64,000 nucleotides of DNA from Campanula takesimana (taxonomy: Eukaryota; Streptophyta; Magnoliopsida; Asterales; Campanulaceae), in contig JAOWBW010000303.1 in assembly GCA_026119855.1 (NCBI GenBank), positions 372,001 through 436,000 of the forward strand. The letters are read 5' to 3'. The position numbers and the translations under genes were made by a program. A model generated the notes under the pieces. That model did not search any database. It had not been told where the DNA came from and was given only the letters and a program-made list of their open reading frames with translations. This document shows, one piece after another, positions 1 through 9,800 of this stretch. Each line of letters begins with the position of its first letter. The stretch's first letter is position 1.

Positions 1-1291
1 GGTCAAATTTCATAACACATTTGTTCACGAAGGAACCATTTTCAAACACTTGAGTGATCCACAATGTCCACCTAAGTCAACGAGAATAGTACTCAAAACC
101 TAGACCAATTCTAAACATTTTTCGTGTTATAGAACACTTACCGAAATCTTGACCTAATCTGAACCTGAAACTCAATTAAATAAACCCACTCATCTCGTAG
201 TACTCAAGGAGACCTTTAAAACGATAGTTTACACGCCTAAAACGGAGTCCGGATGAAGAAGTTATGACCTCCGGAAGATTGTACGTAAAACGGGCAAACT
301 GCAAAAGAAGAGGAATCTGGGCTGATCACGAGTCGTGCTGGGTAGCACGAGTCGTGATCACGAGTCGTGCTGAGGAGCACGAGTCGTGCCTGAAGGAAAA
401 ATTGCCTATCTGCACGTGTGTTAGACTCGTGCTCACTAGTGGATGAACAGCACGAGTCGTGCCACACAGCACGAGTCGTGCAGCACCGGAAAATGCCCAG
501 ATCTTGCCCAGAAACAAGGAAAACCCATGGGACAATATTGCTTCCTTAAGAGAGTATTAATTTGGGACCCTTATACCATCGGGGTTAGGTTATGACTAGT
601 ACACCAATGTACCAAAACAACATATAAACCTATAAAAGACTTATATAACAACATATAATCAACCCAATCCAAGAATGACCCAAGTATCAAAAAAATCGCA
701 AAAAGATGAAAAAAGATACAAATCAACATTTAAATTCACAACTAAGCATTAAATCATCATCCAATGTTCACACAAAACATAAATGACCAATTTTAAGCTA
801 AGGGGGGGGGGGGGGCTTAGTAGCTTACCTCAATGGAAATCAAACTCAACCAAATTAACTTCTATTGAGCTCCAAACGATCCTAGCGACGATCTAAACGT
901 TTTATATAAATCGATTATTAAGAGAGGAAGCATACAAGATGATCAAAAGAAGAGAGAGGGATGGAGCTTACCTCAATAACAATGGAGGGAGAGAGAAAGG
1001 GAAATGAGTGTGAGTGTGTGGTGAGGAAGAGTGTAGGATGAGGAGGGATGAGGGGGAAAGGTTGACTAGTTAATTTAGGAGTTACACTTAAACCCCTCAA
1101 TTTCTACTTCACCCGATTAAACCCTTAACAACTTACACCCAAGCCCTCCAATACCCCACACAATAATGATCATCTAACATAAAATCTAACACATAAATAA
1201 ATCACAAATGATCAAGCAAATCACGTTGAGCATAGATTATTATGAGAGAATAAAATGCACACATAAATAATATTAAATTATTAAGATTATA
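1..1291 (+). mobile_element. Older gypsy-type LTR (B), left part, interrupted by a solo LTR
   Basis: This non-coding stretch resembles the solo LTR at 1292-3648 in order and content: a palindromic word array, then a 'cctataaaag' box, then an 'actta(c/a)c' block and a 'cttaaaccc' block. The sequence resumes after the solo LTR and ends at 3679 in 'gggtcgtgaca', the usual terminus of this family. A run of 14 G lies at 802-815. The 5' end is outside the window. I assign it to Ty3/gypsy-type LTRs only from the TGTCACGCCCC...TTACA style termini of its relative; no coding domain is present here to prove it. Confidence 0.6.
327..480. repeat. Array of the palindromic word CACGAGTCGTG
   Basis: Six exact copies of the 11-mer CACGAGTCGTG occur at 327, 346, 359, 378, 451 and 470. 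A partial inverted copy (gactcgtgctc) sits near 424. The word is a palindrome apart from its central base. Spacing is irregular, so this is not a simple tandem repeat. Confidence 0.9.
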
Positions 1292-3648
1292 TGTCACGCC
1301 CCGAAAATCAATAATTCCAAGTATATAAGATTTACATAATATGCAACTCCAAAATACTAAATACCAAACCGGGCGCGTGAATCCAACTATAAAACCAATA
1401 CCGTCAAACAACACCTCAACTTTATTATAACTCGGAGACAACTTACAAAGGCAGAAGAAAGAACATCTAATAGAAAATATACCCAAAGTACAACTCTACA
1501 TACATACTTTATACGACCACGATCTCAACAAATGATATACAAAAGTGCCACTGAGCACTACCCTAAGAGAAGGTAACCTGCTCGACAGATCTCAGCCACA
1601 TGCGATCTCACAATGTACTATCACTTGCTTCCTGGGGGGGGGGGGGGTTAAGGAAACAAAGATAAAAAGAAACGGGGTGAGATAAATCTCAGTAAGTTAC
1701 TACATTAACTACATGAGATGCATACATGTAAGTATGAACAAGAAATAACATCATGTATCACGTATCATCAAGTAGCATACAACACGGGTAGTTATACCAA
1801 CCCATTATGCAACATATAAAGCGGAAGCACACATTACAAAAGATATTTCTTGCACCTTATTCCTCCAACCCATTCATATACCATAACTGACGATGTTGCA
1901 GTCGTTGAAGTCAGCTCTCATATTTGATGTAGCTTCACAATATTGGTGGAGACCTGTTACCCAGTGCCCCAACCCAAGAACAAATAAAAGCTATCTAACT
2001 ATTGTGCATGATTGCCCAATAATTAGGGAAGTAAGACCCTCACTTTGGCCAAAAGTAAGAGCAACGGCCACAGATGCATAGGCCTACGTTTATTGCTTAG
2101 CCCCAGCTCTCACAATATGCGCAAACCTATACACCCCCGACAAGTAAACCAGCTGGACTCACATAAAATTCACACAAGTAGTATTTACTTGATTTGAAAT
2201 ACGGGAAACAAATTTCAACTTGGGCAAATCCAAAAGTAGTGGACTAGCCCTTTTTCTTTAATAATGTGGCATGTAATCATTGCACATTCACAGGTACGCA
2301 TTTAGCACATTAAGTGTCTAAAATAATATCAACACAATCACACAATTATTGAGCTATTTCAATCACAATTTAGACCCGTACTCTTAGGTACGTACTAAAC
2401 TAATACACATTAGTTATACCCATTAATGACCAATATTCGGAGCTACCTTGCTCACAACAAATCTATCTAGCTATTTGAGGGCAACCCTTAAGATCTAGAC
2501 CAAGTCGGAACCTAAACACATTGATTCTAGGATTTATCAGTTTTTCAGGACACTGTGCGGTCGCCCGGAATGATCTGTGCGGTCGCACACTTTGGTATTT
2601 TCCAAGAACAAAACCTTTCAGAAGATTGTGCGGTCGCACACCCAAACTGGGCGGCCGCACAACTCCATCGAACTACCAGGAATTTCCTCCTTTCATCCTA
2701 ACACTCAAACTCAACATTTTTGACTCAACCTAGTTTCAATTCAAGAACCAAATACATATAGAGAGTGATATCAAAGTTAACAAATGGTACTTGTGATCCA
2801 TTACTACTCATCCAACCCGGATTTCACCTGTAATTCACAATATCTAATTTGTATAATGAAGTCTAAAAATGACCTCTAAGCCTATAAAAGCTTTCCATAA
2901 CAACAACAACCCATTTATACCACGATTGGAACCCAACAACAATTTATCCTAAAACTACCCAAAACACAAATAAATTCCAAACTTCCTATAAACCAACAAT
3001 TAACAACCCAAGCATCATAGATCATAATTATGAGCGTTAATATACAAGAAAATGGGTAAGTAACTTACTTGTTACAAAAATAGTACCGAAAATAATACCG
3101 ATGACATATTTTTCTGAATAGCTGGACTTGATCTACTCGACGCCACGAACATTTTGGTGAAGTCGGATCTTGAAACGGAGAAATATTTAAGGAGTAATTG
3201 AAGAAAGAGTGGATGAACTCCTCGTAGAACAGAAGGAGTAGAAATGGAGAAAATTTGGAGAGAATTTGGGAAAGTGTCGCAGAGAAGGAGAGAGATCGGG
3301 TAAATGGGCTAAATAATTGCCAAGTTACACTTAGGCCCCTCAAGGTTGATCAATTACATTTAAACCCCAAGGTTTCAACTTTAACACTTAAACCCCTTGT
3401 CATTAATCACAAATACTAACTCAACTATTTTAGCTTCTAGTTAAGCTAATAAATCTTTTTGCAACTCAAGTACTTTTATTTAATATTTTACTAGAATCAA
3501 ATAAGTCCTTTTAAAATAATCAAACTAACAAAATTTAAATTATAAAATAATATTCAGTGTAAAATTTATATAAAATTGGGACGGGTCGTCACCCACAAGT
3601 GCTCAACTTATGACTAAAAAAATAGTGCCGGGGTTTCGGGTCGTTACA
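1292..3648 (+). mobile_element. Solo LTR (C), gypsy-type, with TTATA target duplication
   Basis: It starts TGTCACGCCCCG and ends TCGTTACA, which is the TG...CA form of an LTR. TTATA lies directly before it (1287-1291) and directly after it (3649-3653), a perfect 5-bp target duplication. No internal domain, primer binding site or coding region lies between, so this 2,357-bp unit is a solo LTR left after LTR-LTR recombination. It sits inside the older LTR B. It contains a run of 14 G (1634-1647) and its own palindromic array. Confidence 0.85.
2554..2660. repeat. Array of the palindromic word TGTGCGGTCGCACA
   Basis: The core TGCGGTCGC occurs at 2556, 2578 and 2629, in two cases extended to a near-palindrome TGTGCGGTCGCACA. 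A fourth variant (GGGCGGCCGCAC) lies near 2649. The array holds the same relative place in solo LTR C as the CACGAGTCGTG array does in LTR B, but the word is different. Confidence 0.85.
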
Positions 3649-3679
3649 TTATAAATAGGGGGGGTTTCGGGTCGTGACA
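3649..3679 (+). mobile_element. Right end of interrupted LTR B
   Basis: This is the 3' terminus of LTR B. It begins with the second copy of the TTATA target duplication and ends in gtttcgggtcgtgaca. It marks where LTR B joins the next LTR fragment. Confidence 0.6.
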
Positions 3680-4627
3680 AGCCCAACCAAACCAACATAC
3701 TAAATACTCCCTTTGTCCCAAAAATTACAAGTATAACAAATATTACCCAAATCGCAAAATAACAATTACAAGTATCAATTATAAATATAATTTTTCTAAT
3801 ATACTAATATACTCATTTAGGGATACTTTCATTTAATTTCCCCGTCCCAAGAATAATAGTATAATTTTATAATATACTTATTTAACATTTAACTCATGTT
3901 AATATTTTACCGTCCCACAAGTAGGAGTATACTTTCAAACACTTATACTAACATTCTAAGGATATAAACATACTCCATATACATACTTGCATACAAACCA
4001 AGTCACTTACCCAGTATAATTATACTCCATTTGTCCCAAATAAACAAGTATCACAAATAAATTCCTTTCACAATAATTTCACCACATATCACACATATAG
4101 CAAATATATGACCATTTTACTATTTAAGGGGAATTAGTAACTTACCTATTTCCGGAAAAAGTATCGCAGAAATATGTTTTGTTCGGGTAGAAATGACCTA
4201 CTCAACGCCCTGATCATTTTTATATAATTAGTTTTTAAAACGGATAAGTAAATAAAAAGAATTAAATCGAAATGAGTTGAACTTACCTTTTCTTCGTGAA
4301 CTAGAGAGAGAATTGGGAAAGTTGAAATGTTTACGCAGAGAGAGAGGATTGTGAGGATAAGAAGCTTTTTGATATTTTCTACTTTTCACTTTGGTCCCTC
4401 TACTTTCATTTTCAACAATTAAGCCCCTGAATTTTAAAGTTACACTTTGGACCCTAAAGTTTCAACTAACTCATTTATTCCTTTTAACAAAATTACTACT
4501 AACACATTAACTAACACATATACTCAAATAATATATGCAATTCATAAAAATATTTTTTAACACATAAAATGCACATAAAAGTTCCATTTTAAGTTAAAAA
4601 AATTATGGTGGTTTTGGGGTCGTTACA
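3680..4627 (+). mobile_element. Third LTR 3' fragment (A), inserted into a copia pol gene
   Basis: This AT-rich non-coding block carries the same 'aacttacct' and 'ggtccctctac' blocks as the other two LTRs and ends in ggggtcgttaca. Directly after it, at about 4630, an open copia RNase H frame begins in mid-gene. The LTR therefore appears to have inserted into the copia element, whose upstream half would lie beyond the left edge of the window. Segments near 3706 and 4021 ('tactccctttgtccc', 'tactccatttgtccc') look like MITE ends. Confidence 0.5.
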
Positions 4628-5214
4628 CAGTTAGTGTTGTTAGTCGGTTCATGGGTAATCCGGGTAAGGAACATTGGCAGGCTGTGAAGCGGATCTTCAG
4701 GTATCTTAGAGGTACCAGTGATGTCGGTCTCATCTATGGAGGTGGAGCAGAGTGTGCAGTAGAGGGGTTCTCAGATTCAGACTATTCGGGTGATGTTGAT
4801 ACAAGAAGATCGATGACCGGATATGTATTCACACTTGGTGGGTCAGTTGTCAGTTGGAAGGCTACATTGCAGGCGATAGTGACGTTGTCTACAACAGAAG
4901 CAGAATACATGGCATTGACAGAGTCCGCTAAGGAAGGAATATGGTTGAAGGGATTGATCAGCGATCTTGGGATACATCAGGATCAGGCTAATATTTATTG
5001 CGATAGTTTGAGCGCAATTTGTTTGGCCAAGGATCAAGTTCATCATGAGAGGACCAAGCACATTGATGTCAGATATCATTTCCTAAGAGATGAGAAACGG
5101 GTAAAGGTGAAGAAGGTAGGGACGGCGGACAACCCTGCTGATATGTTTACGAAACCCGTGACGGGGAGCAAGTTCCAACATTGTTTGGACTTGCTGAATG
5201 TTCGCAGCTATTAG
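4628..5214 (+). pseudogene. Ty1/copia pol 3' end (RNase H), truncated
   Basis: The frame is open from about 4630 to the stop at 5212-5214. It encodes the end of a copia polyprotein: the NPGKEHW block, SDSDYSGD (RNase H first acidic residue), STTEAEYMA (second) and YCDSLSAI (third), then RTKHIDVRYHFLR and the terminal ADMFTKP block. These motifs in this order are diagnostic of copia RNase H. The gag, protease, integrase and reverse transcriptase parts are absent, because LTR A interrupts the gene at its left edge. The fragment cannot act by itself. Its 3' LTR follows at 5282. Confidence 0.92.
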
Positions 5215-5267
5215 ATAGCAGTAGAGGCGAGGGGGGGAGAAAAGGTTTGTTGTCATGGAGATTCAAA

Positions 5268-5281
5268 GTCAAGGTGGAGAT
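5268..5281 (+). other. Copia polypurine tract
   Basis: The sequence aaggtggagat directly precedes the TG that begins the LTR at 5282. This is the normal place for plus-strand priming in a copia element. Confidence 0.6.
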
Positions 5282-5410
5282 TGTTGAGATAATGCCTTTG
5301 AATGTGGGACGCCATGTTAGAGGATTGTACAACAGGGGATCTCGTAATGCCAAGACAGAGCAGAAAAGGAGACAAAGAAAAGGAAGGAGGAGCACACCCG
5401 AACATGTAGC

Positions 5411-5500
5411 GAGCGGGCGCCCGGGTAGACCCAGGCGGGCGCCCCTATGGGCAGAAAGTTGAGCCGCTTGGGTGTTTTAATTCAGGCGGGCGCCTGGTCT
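5411..5500. repeat. Array of the palindromic word GCGGGCGCCC
   Basis: Three copies of GCGGGCGCC(C/T) occur near 5413, 5435 and 5485. The core GGGCGCCC is an exact palindrome. This is the third different palindromic word in the first 6 kb. Confidence 0.8.
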
Positions 5501-5603
5501 TGCGGCAGATCAGGCCCAACGCACGCGGACTGCAGAAAAACGGGGTTTTTTCCTTTGGGACTCAAATTTAGGACTCCTTATGTCTTCAGGGTTAGGTTAT
5601 GAC

Positions 5604-6056
5604 TAGGGATAGCAACGGGTCGAGTTCGGGGCGGGTTTCGTCAAAACCGAACCCGACCCTAATGCCAAAAGGAGTGACCCGAACCGAAGGCAAGGAAACC
5701 CGAACCCGACCCGACCGAAGCATACAAAATTATAAAAAAATTAGCTCATATTTGCTTGGGCTCAATCTATGTATAAGCTTCAATTTTAATTAGTTATAGA
5801 AATTAGTTTAAAATCATCAAACCTCACTAAAAAACAACTATAAAAATTAATTGAACAATATATGATATGATTAACTAACATAATATCTTGACTTTGTACA
5901 TGAGGGTGTGGGTCGGGTCGGATCACGACGGGTCAATATCAAAACCCGAACCCGACTCTAACCCGCTCGGGTCATGAAAATTGCAACCCGAACCCTACTT
6001 TTTCGGGGCGGATCGCCTTCGGGTTCGGATCGGGTTCGGTTAAATTGCCATCCCTA
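5604..6056. mobile_element. Non-autonomous hAT element with 8-bp target duplication
   Basis: The termini are TAGGGATAGCAA on the left and TTGCCATCCCTA on the right, inverted with one mismatch. GTTATGAC flanks it exactly on both sides (5596-5603 and 6057-6064), the 8-bp duplication typical of hAT elements. The ends are rich in 'cgggtcggg' and 'acccgaaccc' words. It carries no transposase. LTR B near 590 contains a related unoccupied site (ggttatgactagtac). Confidence 0.88.
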
Positions 6057-6346
6057 GTTATGACTAGTATACATAAAGGCTATCATCATAACAAGAAAAG
6101 AGGTTGGAAAAACACAGATTGCTCAGAGAAGATCAATAATTTTACATCTAGGGTTTTAGCACAGTCAGGAATTTTGTGACCAAAATTCGTGCTAGCATAG
6201 ATTAGTGTGATCTTGTAAAGAATTCTCCAGATTGATAATAATATTCTCTCCCCTCCCCGTGGACGTAGCCAAGTTGGTGAACCACGTAAATCCTGTTCTT
6301 GTGATTGCTTTATTTACTCATCAAGTCTTGTTCAATTGCTCTAACA

Positions 6347-6800
6347 AAGAGATATGTAAAACTTGTGTTATTTGTAAAACTTGTTTTGCATTAAGAGCTT
6401 ACGTTTTACATTAAGAGGTGAAAACAGGTTTACACTGAATCGAGTGTAAATTAAGTATTTTTCGAAATTTTCATAAGTTTGAAGGAACTCAGCTCTAAAA
6501 TATGATAAATCGGATCCCTTTTTCTTAAAAAAGAAAAAAGAAAGAAGGAAAAGCTTAAATGGGCTTTGATGAATAAATGGGCATTACATTCAAGTTTGGA
6601 CTCCATGAGGATGATATGAGCCCAGCCCAATCCTTCCGGACACAATTCTACCGCAGGCCCTTTCATATGAAAAGGCGGCAAAGCAAAAACCTGAAGAACT
6701 GGCAATGTACTGAACGGGAACGCAGTCGGTCATTCCGATTCCCACTTTTCGCGCCATAAAACCTCCCGATTGGCGGACAACGCACTCTCCCCTCACAAAA
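6347..6800. other. Intergenic, SSRP1 upstream region
   Basis: No gene is visible here. The stretch runs from the copia LTR end to the SSRP1 core promoter and should hold the SSRP1 upstream regulatory region, but I recognise no specific motif. Confidence 0.5.
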
Positions 6801-6804
6801 CAGC

Positions 6805-6812
6805 TATATAAA
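6805..6812 (+). promoter_or_regulatory. TATA box of SSRP1
   Basis: TATATAAA lies about 65 bp before the SSRP1 ATG. That spacing would leave a leader of roughly 35-40 bases. Confidence 0.6.
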
Positions 6813-6874
6813 CTCTCTTTAGTTTCGTCCCCGACTCCGACAGCATTGATTTGATTGATCGAAGAGAAGAAACC

Positions 6875-9800
6875 ATGGCAGACGGTCACATGTTCAACAA
6901 TATCTCTCTCGTTGGTCGAGGCGGCACCGTAAGTTTCCCCAATCTCTCCACCTTCTCTTGTCAGTGATTTTGAAGCTTTCGGTTTCTTGATTTCGTTTGA
7001 TTAAGGTCATGTTTGATGAGTTTTTTTTGTCGAATTCCCGATTCACTGTGTTTGAAACCCTAACCTTAGTTTTTTTTTTTTTTTTTCGAAAGTCAGCCTT
7101 GTGAAAATATTTCCTCAAATCTAAAGTATGGCTGTAACTTCTAATTCAATGTTACTTTTTATGCTTTTCGTTGGTATCACTTTACATTTTACTGGGTTTT
7201 GATTAAAAAACACCATAGGTTGATGTGTTCTCTTAGAAATGGGATTGTTTTCCTTCAGTTTTATTCTTCATTTACAGTACTGTAGTATATTTTTACTGCT
7301 CTGAAACTCAAAGTAGGTTTGTTTGGAAATACAGAACCCAGGGCAACTTAAGGTTTATGCAGGGGGTATACTGTGGAAGAAACAAGGGGGTGGTAAGGCC
7401 GTGGAGGTGGATAAGGCTGATATCGTTGGCCTTACTTGGATGAAAGTTCCCCGAAGTAATCAACTTGGAGTTCAGATTAAAGATGGTCTAAAGTACAAAT
7501 TTACTGGTTTCCGTGACCAGGTAACCTCCCCTCATTTTCTCTTTATATATTTCTATATTAGACTAATATATATCTCTTTTTTAGTCTGATTGGTGTTTGA
7601 CTTAGGTTGCGTTTGACGCATCAAGCACTTGATGTTTGATGCTTAATAGAATGTAGAGTAATTTGGAGCAAGGTTCTAAAAAACGCTAGGCGGTCGCTAG
7701 GCGCCGCAGGGCCGCCTAGGCGGGATCTAGGCGGGGCCGAGAATTCAGAAATAACTATAATATCATAGACGGGACCTAGGCGTTTCATGAACGCCTAGGC
7801 GGCGTAGACCATTGTTGTTAAAGGCGAAAGGCGGGAGGCGGGTGATACGTACTTGAAAAAAGGCGAGAGGCGAGGCGGGCGGAAGGCGGAAAAAAGGCGA
7901 GCAAGGCGGAAACATAGTACAAAAATTAATAAATATTAGAAGAAAACAGAAAACATATAAACATATATTAAATTGTTTTATGAACAAAAATATAATATTA
8001 ATAAATAGTATCATAACATAATCTAGACCACCAAAAGATAAATTTAAACCATCAAATTCAAAGTAGCAAAAAATAAATAAAAAAATACTAGTTTAAGAAA
8101 GTGAAATAAATTTAAAGTCTTAAACATAATAAAGAAATGAAATTAAGTGTTAAAGTCGTGCAAAAGTGGGTCAAACAATAAAAAGAAAAAGAAATAGAAA
8201 ACTAAGACGAGAAGAGACAGATTTTTTTTTTTAAAAAAGAAGAAAAAGACGAGACGGACGGACGGTACCAGAAAACGCAGAAATTGAAGAGCCGATGTCG
8301 CGGAAATTGAAGATTTGGAGGTCGTTGTTCGCAGGCAGACAAGTCGCTGTTCGCAATTCGCAATTTGAGTTTCTCGTCGTCGACAATTTCGCGGTATTTC
8401 CTTCTTGCCTTTTGTCAAATTAGGGTGTTCTGCTGTGATTTTATACCAAGTCGCCCTTTCCTAAACTGGCGAGGATTCCTAAACTGATGGGGTTTCTTAG
8501 AAGAAAAAAGAAAAAAGATAACGCTAACAAACCGACCGCCAGATTTCAGAAAGGCGTCCCCGACCCCTCAAGGCGCGAAAATAGCGAGGCGGGCGAGGCG
8601 GGCGGACGCCTTTGACAACTATGTCCTAGACGGGGGTCTTTTAGAACACTGATTTGGAGTTAAAGATGCAATGATTTAATTCTTTCATCCAACATGAATA
8701 TGTCCAACACCCTCTTAATGATTGAGAATCATTATCCTTGCTTAACGAATAAGAGCCTCACTGACTCACTCAACACTCCTCATCTAGCGCTCAATGTGAT
8801 CAAATGCATTCTACCTCCAAATTACCCTACATTCTATTAAGCATCAAACATCTAGTGCTTGATGCATCAAACGCAACCTTAGTTTCTCTTCAATGTGCAT
8901 TGGATATTACACAATTCAACATTTTTCAGACTGCTTATTTGATGACTCAAGTGAGAGTAAATAATGCGAAATAAATCTGAAGTTAATTTTTTTTTTTTTA
9001 ATCTTGTATTGGGTGATACATGATGGAAATGGTCTCAGAGGTGTGAATTATGTTTATGCGTATGCATCAACTGAAGTAGTTCAACTTTCCAATAGCTGGT
9101 TGCTCAAAATCACCTTTTATTTTTGTAATGCTTAATCATGTCATTTAAATTGTAAAACATTTAGTATTTGAAAGGATTTAATATCGAAAGAGAAAAGTAG
9201 TTTATGTGGAAACTTTATTTGGCATCAAAACCTTCCTTTTGATTTGAATGTTAATAGAAGTTTACTTCAGTTGATGTCATAACATGGCAAGTGGTAACCT
9301 CAATTTTCCTCATTAGATGAACTTGACCTGACACATGTACAGAATGATGAGCCATTGCCCTAAAATATATTGGCCATGTCCTAAAGCGTTGGCTAGGAAC
9401 AATCATAACATGCTTTCATGATCTCCATCTTGGCCTACCATCCTTCGTAACAGATAGATTCAACTTGAAGAATACCAGATCTGATTGTGTTCTTGGTGAG
9501 GTAGTCTCTTTCTTTTTATTTCCCTTTCTCATGGCCCATTCTTGTCATGAACTGAACTAGTATGGGGATTATCTTTCTTCTTCATAGGGGGTGGAAACAT
9601 TCTGGAGTGTAGTCATACTACTGGTATATTATGTCACGGGTTGTTTTGTTTCTTATGAGGCATGCTGAAATTATTGATGGAGTATCTCGATAGGGACTGT
9701 CAACATGTATAGTAATGGGTATCAAGCCTTTTGTAATGGGTGAACGACCTAAATATGCAACGTAGTATTGATTTGGTTACAATTTATGCAACGCACCGTG

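Larger units (their letters stand above)
5282..6346 (+). mobile_element. Copia 3' LTR carrying a nested hAT element
   Basis: It starts TGTTGAGATA just after the polypurine tract and ends TTGCTCTAACA. Without the nested 453-bp element the LTR is about 612 bp. Its partner 5' LTR is not in the window, so the target duplication cannot be checked. A palindromic word array lies at 5411-5500. Confidence 0.75.

Noticed and set aside
5181..5462. Plus-strand open frame of 93 codons across the copia LTR start
   Set aside because: It overlaps the RNase H stop, the polypurine tract and the LTR, in another frame, with no domain.
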